DNA from: Alloboseaceae bacterium BT-24-1
GTDB lineage: Bacteria; Pseudomonadota; Alphaproteobacteria; Rhizobiales; Beijerinckiaceae
DNA: 64,000 bases
Reading direction: 5' to 3'
NCBI GenBank assembly: GCA_025846845.1
Contig: JAOYTL010000009.1
Span: 62,001-126,000, forward strand
Part shown: piece by piece, positions 44,732 to 53,127 of the stretch
Layout: every line of letters begins with the position of its first letter
How positions within the stretch are numbered: the stretch's first letter is position 1
Notes under the pieces: model-generated
Database searches by the model: none
The model's input: only the letters and a program-made list of their open reading frames with translations
What the model was told of the DNA's origin: nothing
Made by a program: the position numbers and the translations under genes

Positions 44732-44775
44732 TCTCAGGCGCAGCTCATGGTTGATCTCATGAGCTGCGCCTGAGA
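44732..44775. repeat. Perfect 18-bp inverted repeat (hairpin)
   Basis: TCTCAGGCGCAGCTCATG (44732-44749) and its reverse complement (44758-44775) are separated by eight bases. No T-tract follows on either strand, so a terminator is unlikely. It could be paired ends of a lost element or a recombination or regulatory site. Confidence 0.6.
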
Positions 44776-44986
44776 CGGTGTATAAGGTTGAGGCCTTGTA
44801 ACATTTGAGCAGGGCGTTCCGCCGTTGGCGCCCCCGACACGCTCAAGGTCTTGCTCAATCCACAGGACGTGGACGCGCCGGTTTGGCACGCGAGGATTCC
44901 GGCCAGCGCCTGCGTCAACCTAAGTTCCATAATAAAGGTTCTGCGAATCGCAGCGGCGCGGCGTTGAGCGTGGAAGTCCGCTCCTT

Positions 44987-45253
44987 CTATTCACTTGCCA
45001 CGATAGCGACCGCTTGCCTGTAATTGTCAGCCTCATCGGGACCGGCGCGATGTGCCGCCGAATCTGAAACTGACCAGGCCCATTCCTCAATCCGTTGAGG
45101 AACTATGCCCGGGTCAACTCCGTTGGCGACGGCGATCTCCTTCACAGTCCGGTCAAAGGGGAACAAGTTGATAGGACAGGGCCGGCTGGCCGTCTCGAAT
45201 ACCGGCCGATGCACCATGAAGTTTGCAGCTGCAAATCCAATGTTTCGAGCCAA
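44987..45253 (-). CDS. Possible small gene, 88 aa, doubtful
   Basis: It starts at TTG and encodes MARNIGFAAANFMVHRPVFE, then DRTVKEIAVANGVDPGIVPQ. Composition is protein-like and without bias, but there is no RBS of note, no recognised family, and relics surround it. It may be the truncated end of a larger gene. Confidence 0.3.
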   Translation of the reverse strand: MARNIGFAAANFMVHRPVFETASRPCPINLFPFDRTVKEIAVANGVDPGIVPQRIEEWAWSVSDSAAHRAGPDEADNYRQAVAIVASE

Positions 45254-45298
45254 CCGTCGCGCGATAAATCTCAGCTGAAACTTAGGCCGAATGCTCGG

Positions 45299-45532
45299 CT
45301 AGTACTGGCCTAGCGTCCCTTGAGCCCGCCAGTGCCGATCAATCTCAACGCGAAGATTTTCTAGCCCTTCCAGCGTTGCAATCTCGGCTAGGCTGAAGTC
45401 TTCGAGTTCCGCATCAACCGTAAATATGGCGAGCCCGAATAATTTATCATAGTCATTCTGGTTCAATTCAGCGAAGAAACAAGTAACCGGTGCCCATGGT
45501 AGGAATAGCTTCAACACCGACGTCGGATAAAA
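45299..45532 (-). pseudogene. Truncated DUF2958 gene
   Basis: The sequence VLKLFLPWAPVTCFFAELNQ, FGLAIFTVDAELEDFSLAEI and ATLEGLENLRVEIDRHW follows the DUF2958 pattern (KLF.PW...W...E.......FGL......ELG..SLAEL...RG...I.RD.HF). The N-terminal ~25 residues (LP.LYATE) are missing and replaced by a stop. DUF2958 proteins are typical cargo of plasmids and ICEs in Alphaproteobacteria. Confidence 0.6.
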
Positions 45533-45568
45533 GCTTTATTCTGGCGGCCCTCATGCCAAGATCGGTTA

Positions 45569-45584
45569 TTCAACCGCGGTTGAA
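45569..45584. promoter_or_regulatory. Perfect 16-bp palindrome
   Basis: TTCAACCGCGGTTGAA, just upstream (on the minus strand) of the DUF2958 relic. It fits a dimer-binding operator. Confidence 0.35.
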
Positions 45585-45634
45585 CTGCAGATCTCAGCCA
45601 AGGCCCCGAAGGGTCTACCGGATATTCCCGGTTC

Positions 45635-45652
45635 TGCGAAAGTGGTAATAAC
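45635..45652. repeat. Copy of the half-palindrome found upstream of the recombinase
   Basis: TGCGAAAGTGGTAATAAC is identical, in direct orientation, to 46372-46389. The two copies bracket a segment of about 740 bases with the mazE and phosphoesterase relics. Confidence 0.6.
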
Positions 45653-45660
45653 GGAGTCCG

Positions 45661-45908
45661 CTACGCGCCGTCCACTTCCCCTCCGACCGGGCGCCCGAAA
45701 TTAATCTGATCATGGAAGGTGTCCGGCGTCATCTCTGCGAGCAAACTGTCCAGCTCGTATCTGGGTCCGTCGATGTTGGCGACGACGATCCGCCGCCTTC
45801 TGCGCGCACGTCGACGATCTGTCCGATGGACACGGTAGCCGCCTCCATCGCCTGCCGTGGAATCCGGATTTCAGCTGCGTTGTGTCGTCGTTTGATCTGA
45901 GTTCGCAT
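45661..45908 (-). pseudogene. MazE-like antitoxin gene with a frameshift
   Basis: From ATG 45908: MRTQIKRRHNAAEIRIPRQA, IGQIVDVRAEGG, which is the AbrB/MazE fold. After GGG the sense moves by one base to RIVVANIDGPRYELDSLLAE and MTPDTFHDQINFGRPVGGEV, ending at the TAG complement at 45661. The tail is the usual toxin-binding end of MazE. A single-base change in a run of G/C broke it. No MazF follows. Confidence 0.72.
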
Positions 45909-45937
45909 CCTCTGCCTCTGTGTTCTTGCCGTCTGAC

Positions 45938-46093
45938 GCATCAATCCGAGCTCTGGATCCACGGCCATGATCACGGTTCGCATGACCCCATGGTCTGCCG
46001 GACGCGGATCCTAGCGAACCGGGCGGGTTACCGACGAGTTTCGGAACCAGAGAGAATCCGAATTTCAATCCGGGCCTCGTCGTTCAAGTCTGA
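45938..46093 (+). pseudogene. C-terminal fragment of a metallophosphoesterase
   Basis: It encodes SELWIHGHDHGSHDPMVCRT and RILANRAGY, then, after a shift, ENPNFNPGLVVQV and a stop. It aligns with the intact phosphoesterase at 471-1259 (PELWIHGHDHGSHD..., ILANQAGY, ENPGFDPACVVEV). The first 200 codons are gone. Confidence 0.8.
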
Positions 46094-46301
46094 ACTGGCT
46101 GGGTGCTGAACGAAGTGAATTTCCATCGCCCTGCCCTTTCGCAAGCTCTTCGCGAAGTGCTCGCTCAATGATGAGCTCGATGTCGACAACGCGCATGCCA
46201 CGATCATGGGCGAGCTGCCAGACCAGGTTGGAGATGGCCGGGTTTTTCGGACCGCATTCTGGCCAGTCGTCGAGTTCGTGGCTGTCGGGATGGTGAGCCA
46301 T
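46065..46301 (-). CDS. Small hypothetical protein, 78 aa
   Basis: From ATG 46301 it encodes MAHHPDSHELDDWPECGPKN and VWQLAHDRGMRVVDIELIIE, RALREELAKGQ. Helical C-terminal half; the last 20 residues overlap the phosphoesterase relic on the other strand and may be read-through into foreign sequence. The composition looks coding but the family is not recognised. Confidence 0.45.
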   Translation of the reverse strand: MAHHPDSHELDDWPECGPKNPAISNLVWQLAHDRGMRVVDIELIIERALREELAKGQGDGNSLRSAPSQFRLERRGPD

Positions 46302-46356
46302 GAGCGGCACTCTCGGAGGCAATGCAATCCGGCAGGTATTTCACATCTGTCGGGCG

Positions 46357-46390
46357 AGTTATTACCACTTTTGCGAAAGTGGTAATAACT
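46357..46390. repeat. Perfect 15-bp inverted repeat upstream of the serine recombinase
   Basis: AGTTATTACCACTTT, spacer TGCG, then its reverse complement. One arm plus spacer recurs at 45635-45652. It lies about 180 bases before the recombinase start, where resolvases and invertases often have their crossover or regulatory sites. Confidence 0.6.
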
Positions 46391-46568
46391 ACTTTGGGCA
46401 CTCAAATCGCCGCAGCGTTTACGGTGATTCCACCACCCAATCGCCGCAAGCTAAGCCCCGTTCAAAAACGAGCGATTTCGGACACGCCTTCCTGCTAGTG
46501 TTCATAAATTAGCTTGCTCTATTTCCGGACATGTCCGATTCTCGCTCTACCCTTTTCGGACGGAAATC

Positions 46569-47237
46569 ATGTCACGCGTCTTCGCCTATGTACGTGTCTC
46601 CACAGATGGGCAGACCACCGAAAATCAAATTCAGGAAATTGAAGCGGCCGGCTTTCGGGTAGAGCCGCACCGGGTAATTTCCGAGACGATATCCGGCAGC
46701 GTGGCAATTTTCGCCCGCCCAGGTTTCACCCGGCTGCTGGATCGACTTGAGCGGGGCGATATTCTGATCGTCACGAAAATGGATCGCCTCGGCCGCAACG
46801 CGATCGACGTCAGCTCCACTGTGCACAAGCTCGAGGAAATCGGTGTTCGGGTTCACTGCCTGGCGCTAGGTGGCGTCGACCTCGCGAGCCCGGCCGGCAA
46901 GATGACCATGAACGTGATCAATGCCGTCGCGCAATTTGAAAGGGATCTTCTCATCGAGCGGACCAATGCAGGATTGCGCCGCGCAAAGTCGGAGGGAAGG
47001 AAACTAGGAAGGCCAACCGCCCTCACCTCCTCGCAGCGAGCCGAAATTCAAGCTGCGCTGCAGGCTGGGCAGAAGGTGGCGCCGCTGGCGAAGCGGTTCG
47101 ATGTCAGCCGCCAGACCGTCATGCGGATCCGTGACGCGCTCCACGAGCTGCTGTCTCAATCCAATCCGTCGGCCGAATTCACCGCCGAGGATCGGGATTG
47201 GCTCGATGCCAGGCCGGTTGGACGCGAGCTGTTTTAA
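46569..47237 (+). CDS. Serine recombinase (resolvase/invertase)
   Basis: 222 aa. The catalytic domain starts SRVFAYVRVSTDGQTTENQI, with nucleophile Ser11, and continues with ILIVTKMDRLGRNA and NVINAVAQFERDLLIERTNA, GLRRAKSEGRKLGRP. A C-terminal helix-turn-helix follows (VAPLAKRFDVSRQTVMRIRD). This is the Hin/Tn3-resolvase layout with a slightly longer tail. It probably acts on the palindromic sites at 45635-45652 and 46357-46390 (inference). It may be the last active gene of the mobile element in this region. Confidence 0.92.
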   Translation: MSRVFAYVRVSTDGQTTENQIQEIEAAGFRVEPHRVISETISGSVAIFARPGFTRLLDRLERGDILIVTKMDRLGRNAIDVSSTVHKLEEIGVRVHCLALGGVDLASPAGKMTMNVINAVAQFERDLLIERTNAGLRRAKSEGRKLGRPTALTSSQRAEIQAALQAGQKVAPLAKRFDVSRQTVMRIRDALHELLSQSNPSAEFTAEDRDWLDARPVGRELF

Positions 47238-47458
47238 GGAGCGGGCCGAAATTTACGCCTTGCACTGCCGCATTGGCAGTGAAGCCGGTGCGCGATCACC
47301 ACCTTTTCCGCGGCGCTACTGGGCGCATTGATAGACGGGGAAGAGTCCGGCGAAGCTCGGCCAATCGACTTCGATGCATTCAAGCCCGGAAGGGCGCACG
47401 GTACAAAGACCAATCGGCGAGCCGTTGAACAGAGCCATCGCTGGCGCGAACGCAGCAG

Positions 47459-48688
47459 TTACGGGCCGCTCAGACGGGGCGGCTCTGGTGGAGATATCTC
47501 TGCATCGGTGAAGAGGTTTGGAAATAGCCTTTCGCGATAGTCGAGTGGAAATGCGATTCGTACCGGCGTTTTTGGTGACGGAGACTTCAGAAATCCGGCC
47601 TTGAGCAATGCGGTCAAGGTGTTGCGTGCAGTTCTCTCTGATGTTTTCAAAACAAGGTAAGCGTCTCCTCTATCCAGGGAACCATGCTTTAGGATGACAC
47701 CAACCAAATCCGGTGCTCGCTTATCGTCGAGAACATCGCGCACCAGCGTTCGGAAGCGCTTTTCAAGCCGTTCAAGATCAAACATAAATGCAGAGAATCG
47801 GATCTGGTCGAGAACGACCGATAGGAACCATTCACAAAAGTCTTTCAGGGCAGCGGCCGACAGATTTCCTCGGCCATCGAGGTCGCCGCGGCGCGGACTG
47901 TCCGCGTGGTCCATCATCCTCTTGTATTCACCGCGATCTTTCAGCCCTCGTGCCAAACCCCGGGAGATGGACCATAGCCCAAAGCCACCGATGCCTGCAT
48001 TCTGCGCCATGGCATGCGACATCAAACGGCTGACACGACCGTTTCCGTCGGGAAAGGGGTGGATGTAGTTCAGCCGGTGATGCGCCGAGGCAATGGCAAT
48101 GATCCTGGTGCTTGGCCAGTTCTCGGCCGCACTAAACCGCTTTGCGAAGTGGTCCATAAATGCCTGGACCTGCGAGGAAGAGGGTGGATGGTGTCTTCCC
48201 ACCACGACGTCGTCGTCAGCCTTCTGGCGAAACTCCCCTGGAACAATCTCCACCCGACTGCCATCCGGCCGCTCGATGAACCTGAATTCCTCGGGCATCT
48301 CGTCGTAGAACGCGCGATGCGACCAGCACAGGAAATCCACGGAGGTAGGGCTTGGTAGCCGCCCTTTGAGGTACATTTCGTCAATCTGACGTTGCACCAT
48401 CACGTGGGCCTTGGCCTCAAGTGCCAGCGGACGAGTTTCCGGCTCCAGCTCGGCGCCGGCAAGGGCACGCTCGATATCTTTCGGCCGGGTGTTGTGCCCT
48501 TCAATCAGATTCGAGTAGTAGGAATTCATCATCCGAACGAGGTCGGCGAGTTCGGCTGCGGACTCGGGATGAAGCCCCCGGCCGAGATTTCCCGCTTCCC
48601 TCTGAATCTCGATGGATAAGTCCGCGAGAACCTGTGGGATTTCATCTTCGAAGAAGACAGGCTCAATGCGGCTGGGAGTTTCGAGCAT
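47459..48688 (-). CDS. Fic-family AMPylase, self-inhibited type
   Basis: 409 aa. The Fic core motif HPFPDGNGRVSR starts at His210. The inhibitory motif (S/T)xxxE(G/N) is present in the N-terminal part as S59NLIEG64, so this is a class II Fic protein held inactive by its own helix. Residues ~300-409 form a winged-helix tail (DAYLVLKTSERTARNTLTAL). It transfers AMP (or another nucleotide part) to a hydroxyl of a target protein. It stands alone on its strand between a recombinase and hipBA; no separate antitoxin is needed or seen. Confidence 0.9.
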   Translation of the reverse strand: MLETPSRIEPVFFEDEIPQVLADLSIEIQREAGNLGRGLHPESAAELADLVRMMNSYYSNLIEGHNTRPKDIERALAGAELEPETRPLALEAKAHVMVQRQIDEMYLKGRLPSPTSVDFLCWSHRAFYDEMPEEFRFIERPDGSRVEIVPGEFRQKADDDVVVGRHHPPSSSQVQAFMDHFAKRFSAAENWPSTRIIAIASAHHRLNYIHPFPDGNGRVSRLMSHAMAQNAGIGGFGLWSISRGLARGLKDRGEYKRMMDHADSPRRGDLDGRGNLSAAALKDFCEWFLSVVLDQIRFSAFMFDLERLEKRFRTLVRDVLDDKRAPDLVGVILKHGSLDRGDAYLVLKTSERTARNTLTALLKAGFLKSPSPKTPVRIAFPLDYRERLFPNLFTDAEISPPEPPRLSGP

Positions 48689-49191
48689 TTTGCCGGATCC
48701 GTTCAGGAAGAATCTCGTTTCAAACTATACCCTTACGGCACAACCGAGCAATCAGTTGCCGATCTTGGTTGCCGATGTTCGCGTCCAAACGTCGCTTGTC
48801 CCGCTGGTGGTTGCCGTCGGCCGGCGCGGGGGGGGGGGCCGGGCTCAACGGAAAAGGAGCATAAAGAGAACAAAACTGACGGCGGCTGGGGCAACAACGG
48901 AGCTACAGCAAGTCAGAAGTCCAGATCGAAGGCGGCCAGCTGCTGCCAGGCCCGATATCCTCGAGCCACTCATACCAGGGGCTGAAAGAGGAGCGCCAGC
49001 AGCTACAGATCGACTGAATCTGTCATCGGCCCGTGGATTTCGCGGCACTGTTGGACGCGCCGCTAAAACCAAGCTGCTGACGATAAAGGGTAGAGTTGAT
49101 CGTTGTCGCTTGTGGTACCGACACCCGGACTCACGGTGAATTTACAGCAGATAGCGGTTCATATATGGTCCCTTAAGAAGGATGTCAGACC
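48689..49191. other. Divergent region between fic and hipBA
   Basis: No gene supported. A run of 11 G starts at 48828, and the plus-strand frame here is Ala/Arg-rich and not convincing. Promoters for both flanking units must lie here; the sequence before ATG 49192 contains the RBS aagaagga. Confidence 0.4.
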
Positions 49192-49515
49192 ATGCTGAGC
49201 GAATTCCTGCTGATCACGCCACTTGAAGCCGCTGCCAAAATTGGTGAAAGCGTGAGGCAGCACCGCATCGCCCGCAATATCACGCAAACGGAACTGGCCG
49301 AGAGGGCATCCGTTTCCGTCAGCACTCTCAAACGGATCGAGGCCGATGGCTCCGGCTCGCTGCGGGATGTCATGGCAATCGCAATTGAGCTCAACATCGA
49401 GCACGATATCCTGAATGCGATACCCCGTCCGCCGCTGCGATCGCTCGACGATTTGGATGCCGCCGGACACCGCATCCAGCGAGTGCGCGCCCGCGCCAGC
49501 CGGGCGTCCAGGTGA
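49192..49515 (+). CDS. hipB: HipB-like antitoxin (XRE helix-turn-helix)
   Basis: 107 aa. A Cro/C1-type HTH spans ~16-70: AAKIGESVRQHRIARNITQT, ELAERASVSVSTLKRIEADG. The C-terminal tail is Arg-rich (HRIQRVRARASRASR). The stop overlaps the GTG of hipA. HipB dimers bind operators of the pair and hold HipA inactive. Confidence 0.88.
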   Translation: MLSEFLLITPLEAAAKIGESVRQHRIARNITQTELAERASVSVSTLKRIEADGSGSLRDVMAIAIELNIEHDILNAIPRPPLRSLDDLDAAGHRIQRVRARASRASR

Positions 49516-50882
49516 ACGAACAAGAATCCATCACTCTCAGGGTTAGCCTGAACCTCGAAGGCGCTAGTCTGCTCGTTGGACGCCTCAGATGGTCCCGGGA
49601 CGACAGGGTCGCTGCTTTCGAATACGACCGCGATGTGCTCGCGTCTGGACTTGCCATATCGCCCTTCAGGACAAAGCTCGGGCCCGGCGTCATTATGGGC
49701 GCGAGAACTCCGTTCGATGGCCTCCATGGCGTCTTTGCCGACAGCCTCCCCGATGGGTGGGGACGGCTGCTGGTCGATCGACAGATCGCCAGAAGCGGTG
49801 GCAACCCTTCGCAGCTGACGCCCGTCGACAGACTGGCCATGATCGGTTCGCGAGGAATGGGGGCGCTTACCTATGCGCCAGAAATGCCGCTTCCAGACGT
49901 CAACGAACCAGCCGATATTGGTTGGCTCGCGCGGCAAGCCGAACTGATCTTGCAGGGCCAATCAGATGAAGGGATCTCTCACCTGCTTCAAGCCAGCGGA
50001 GGGTCGGCGGGCGCCAGACCCAAAGTCCTCGCCTTACGAGATTCTGTCACCGGGACGTTCCAGGTCGACGACGGCAGCGTTGCTGCTGAAGGCCGGGAGC
50101 ATTGGCTGATCAAGCTTAAGCACCGGTCTGAAGGAAGTGACATAGGCCGGGTCGAACATGCCTATGCCGAGATGGCCACGCAGGCTGGGATCGACTTTCC
50201 CGCGACCCAACTCATCTTGGATGACCGCGGCGTGGCGCACTTCGCGGTGCGACGCTTCGACAGAACTGACGCTGGCAGAATCCATACCCATACCTTGGCA
50301 GGCCTCGTCCAGGCCGACTTCCGCCTGCCGTCACTCGATTACCAGGATTTGCTCAAGGTGACGGCGATCCTGGGCCGCGACCAGTTCCAAGTCGAAGAGG
50401 CGTTCAGACGAATGGTCTTCAACATCGTTACGGGCAACCGCGACGATCATGCGAAAAACCATGCCTTCCTCATGGGGAGAGAAGGGCGTTGGAGGCTTTC
50501 ACCAGCCTACGACGTTACGCCATCGGATGGACCTGGCGGCGAGCACAACATGACGGTAGCTGGCGAAGGACGGGCGCCAGGCCCCGCTCACATCGCCAAG
50601 GTCGCAGCAGATGCCGGCATTCCCAACGCAACCTCGCACGATATCGTCGAGCAGGTCATCGAGGCTGTCGCGTCCTGGAGATCCCAAGCCGACAGTGCGG
50701 GCGTCGGCGCCGCCGAAACCTCGGCGATCGCGAACGTCATCGAATTGAATACGAAAGCTGCACTCGGACTGAAAGGAGCTGTCCTCAAAGAGAGGGCAAA
50801 AGGCCGGGACACGAGGAGCTCAAGCCCCGGCAAGCCGACCTCCAGCACGCGACGCAAGCCAGTGCCCGGTTGGGAGCGATAA
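49512..50882 (+). CDS. hipA: HipA-family serine/threonine kinase toxin
   Basis: 456 aa from GTG 49512. The N-terminal HipA_N domain (SPFRTKLGPGVI, FDGLHGVFADSLPDGWGRLL) is followed by the kinase domain: ATP loop SGGSAGARPKVL, WLIKLKH, catalytic GNRDDHAKNHAFL and the metal-binding LSPAYDVTPS. HipA kinases phosphorylate an aminoacyl-tRNA synthetase and stop translation. Here the protein ends with ~35 extra Lys/Arg/Ser-rich residues. It forms a type II toxin-antitoxin operon with the gene before it. Confidence 0.92.
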   Translation: MNEQESITLRVSLNLEGASLLVGRLRWSRDDRVAAFEYDRDVLASGLAISPFRTKLGPGVIMGARTPFDGLHGVFADSLPDGWGRLLVDRQIARSGGNPSQLTPVDRLAMIGSRGMGALTYAPEMPLPDVNEPADIGWLARQAELILQGQSDEGISHLLQASGGSAGARPKVLALRDSVTGTFQVDDGSVAAEGREHWLIKLKHRSEGSDIGRVEHAYAEMATQAGIDFPATQLILDDRGVAHFAVRRFDRTDAGRIHTHTLAGLVQADFRLPSLDYQDLLKVTAILGRDQFQVEEAFRRMVFNIVTGNRDDHAKNHAFLMGREGRWRLSPAYDVTPSDGPGGEHNMTVAGEGRAPGPAHIAKVAADAGIPNATSHDIVEQVIEAVASWRSQADSAGVGAAETSAIANVIELNTKAALGLKGAVLKERAKGRDTRSSSPGKPTSSTRRKPVPGWER

Positions 50883-51575
50883 CAGCTTGCGGCTACACCC
50901 AGCTGACACTGGCTTCCGAAGAACCGCGCTTGTTAAACGGCGATCCCACGCTTTCATCGCCTGATCACTCAGTGGTACCGTTTGGTGCCGCTGAGGCTAT
51001 AACGCCACCTCATCGGTCGAGCCGGCGCCCGCTTCCCCCAGGAAATGCGTCGGCTCGTTCATTTCCGGGATAAGCGATCTGAATCGACCCTCTCGCAATG
51101 ATTCAGAACTCTCGTTGGATGACACCGTCGCCAACGAGCATCCTCCGCAATATGGAGGCCGGACATCAACCTTGCTGCCAGCCCACGCTCTTCGGTGACA
51201 CCGCCGTGGTCCGGGAATGGGGCCGTCTCGGCTCCCGAGGACGCCGGCGGCTCGATCTATTTCCCTCTATCGCGATTGCCCAGACTGGGCTCTCCCGCCT
51301 CGTCTCCTCAAAGGAGCGCCGCGGATATCGCCTCAGGTCGGCTGTCTGACATCCACTGTTTCCACAGGCTGTGGATTGTAGAGATGTGGACTGTTTTGCC
51401 TGCCCTATCGCGTTGAAACAGCCCGCTGAAACAGCGTCTTCAATCCAACTTCGATCCCGTGCTACCAAAGGCATAAGACAGACCTTACCCTTCATTAGGC
51501 GGGCTTCTGTTTGCGCCCGCGGGCCAGGCGGCAGGCACGTGGTAGCGGATATCGGCCAGCTGCAGGGAGGCCAAT
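50883..51575. other. Intergenic region upstream of the cold-shock gene
   Basis: Nearly 700 bases with no convincing gene on either strand. The last ~150 bases would be the leader of the cold-shock mRNA; such leaders often fold in a temperature-dependent way, but I cannot verify a structure here. Confidence 0.4.
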
Positions 51576-51785
51576 ATGGCTCAGGGTACTGTCAAATGGT
51601 TCAACGCAACCAAGGGGTTTGGTTTCATTCAGCCTGACGACGGCGGAACCGATGTGTTCGTTCACATCAGCGCTGTCGAGCGTGCCGGCTTGCGCGAGTT
51701 GAGGGACGGTCAGAAGGTCTCGTTCGACCTTGTCGCCGACAAACGCTCGGGCAAATCGTCGGCCGACAATCTCAAGGTCTCATAG
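51576..51785 (+). CDS. cspA: Cold-shock protein (CspA family)
   Basis: 69 aa: MAQGTVKWFNATKGFGFIQP, with RNP1 (KGFGFI) and RNP2 (DVFVHIS). A strong RBS (gggagg) lies before the ATG. It binds single-stranded nucleic acid and acts as an RNA chaperone in the cytoplasm. It is normal length for the family. A hairpin terminator follows at 51803, shared with the convergent mucR gene. Confidence 0.96.
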   Translation: MAQGTVKWFNATKGFGFIQPDDGGTDVFVHISAVERAGLRELRDGQKVSFDLVADKRSGKSSADNLKVS

Positions 51786-51802
51786 GCGAACGCTCAGAGT
51801 AT

Positions 51803-51832
51803 GAAGGCCCTGGCAATCCTCCCGGGGCCTTC
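51803..51832. terminator. Bidirectional hairpin between cspA and mucR
   Basis: GAAGGCCCTGG and CCGGGGCCTTC pair (one G-T) around a loop of about eight bases, midway between two convergent stops. T-tracts are weak on both sides. Confidence 0.65.
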
Positions 51833-51841
51833 ATCATGTCC

Positions 51842-52273
51842 TCAGCTGGCCTTGGATCGGCCCCTGGGTGACTTACGGCGCTGCTGGCCTAGGCCCATCT
51901 TCTTGGCAAGGTTCGAACGGGCCTCAGCATAGGCCGGCGCAACCATCGGATAATCATTCGGCAGACCCCACTTGGCGCGGTACTGCTCAGGCGACATGTC
52001 GTAGGCGGTTCGAAGATGGCGCTTCAGCGACTTGAACTTCTTGCCATCCTCGAGGCTGATCAGGAAGTCAGGCGATATCGACTTCTTGATCGGAACAGCC
52101 GGCGTCAGCTTCTCCGCAGGAGGTGGCTCCGCAGAGGCTCCCAGCCCCGCGATGGCAGCGTGGGTCATCGCGATCAGCGCCGGCAACTCGGCCGGCGGCA
52201 CACTGTTATTGGAAACATAGGCTGAAACAATATCAGCGACCCGGCTGATCAATTCATCGTTCGCTTCTGACAT
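51842..52273 (-). CDS. mucR: MucR/Ros-family regulator lacking the zinc cysteines
   Basis: 143 aa. The core SLEDGKKFKSLKRHLRTAYD, MSPEQYRAKWGLPNDYPMVA and PAYAEARSNLAKKMGLG is MucR. The canonical finger is C-x2-C-x9-H-x-H-type; here the first Cys is Ser73, the second Asp76, and the distal His position is Tyr. A zinc-free MucR variant is known in Rhizobiales, so it may still bind AT-rich DNA. It is a global repressor of surface and regulatory genes and of foreign DNA. Confidence 0.88.
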   Translation of the reverse strand: MSEANDELISRVADIVSAYVSNNSVPPAELPALIAMTHAAIAGLGASAEPPPAEKLTPAVPIKKSISPDFLISLEDGKKFKSLKRHLRTAYDMSPEQYRAKWGLPNDYPMVAPAYAEARSNLAKKMGLGQQRRKSPRGRSKAS

Positions 52274-52539
52274 TGCTATCTCCTACTCGTCGAATCCACT
52301 GCAGTTTGCCACAGAACCGCATACAGCGACACTTCTGGACCGGATCTGTAACCATTGCAGTTACAATTATCCAGCCCTCCCATCGGGGCAGATCAAGAGA
52401 TCGATGACAAGCCCCACTCAGGTAGCTCGGAATTTGAGAAGGCTCGCTGGTCAAATTTGATGTCTAAGATCGGTCGGACTTTGCATATTTGAGAAGAATC
52501 GCTATGTCCGAGAGCCCTCTAACTTACAGAGAGTCCCAG

Positions 52540-52812
52540 ATGACCAAGAATGAACTGATCGCTGCTATCGCCGAGGAAACGGGTAAGACCAAGGCTGACG
52601 TCAGTGCGATCCTGACCTCCCTTGCCGGGGTTGCTGCCAAGACACTCAAGGCTGGTGACGACATCACCCTCGCCGGCATCGGAAAGCTCGCTGCCGCCAA
52701 GCGGGAGGCCCGACAGGCCCGCAACCCCTCGACAGGTGCAACCATCGAAGTTGCCGCCAAGACGGTCGTGAAGTTCAAAGTCGCCAAGGATCTTGCTGAC
52801 ACCGTCGCCTAA
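52540..52812 (+). CDS. HU-family DNA-binding protein
   Basis: 90 aa from the ATG at 52540 (MTKNELIAAIAEETGKTKAD); the frame continues upstream to 52489 but HU always starts at MxKxEL. The beta-arm region GIGKLAAAKREARQARNPST with the Pro tip is intact, as is the closing VVKFKVAKDLADTVA. It bends and compacts DNA. Followed by a clear intrinsic terminator. Confidence 0.95.
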   Translation: MTKNELIAAIAEETGKTKADVSAILTSLAGVAAKTLKAGDDITLAGIGKLAAAKREARQARNPSTGATIEVAAKTVVKFKVAKDLADTVA

Positions 52813-52836
52813 CATAATATCAAGATCCACCTTCTG

Positions 52837-52862
52837 GCCGACGGCATTGCCGTCGGCTTTTT
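52837..52862 (+). terminator. Intrinsic terminator of the HU gene
   Basis: GCCGACGGC, loop ATT, GCCGTCGGC, then TTTTT. A textbook rho-independent terminator 25 bases after the stop. Confidence 0.93.
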
Positions 52863-53127
52863 AGTTGATGAGCTCATAGAACAACGAGAATCCAGCTGCG
52901 AAAATAAGGAATATTTTTCAAAGGCAGGCATTTTGATCCCAATTATGAGCGATCCGAGATCTTCCCGCATTTCACCGTGAGCGCGCTTAACCAGCTTTCA
53001 CATGCACATTTCATATCCGTGACCCGTTCCATAAGTTAGCTTATGCGAACAACATCTGTAGGCGGGTAGATTCCATTCCCAAGTGCGACTCATGAGAAAT
53101 TAGCGAGTTACGCCGGAGTGCTTTTAG

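Noticed and set aside
48828..48838. Run of 11 G as a phase-variable tract
   Set aside because: It is not inside or just before a supported gene, so slippage would have no clear effect; it may be a sequencing problem.
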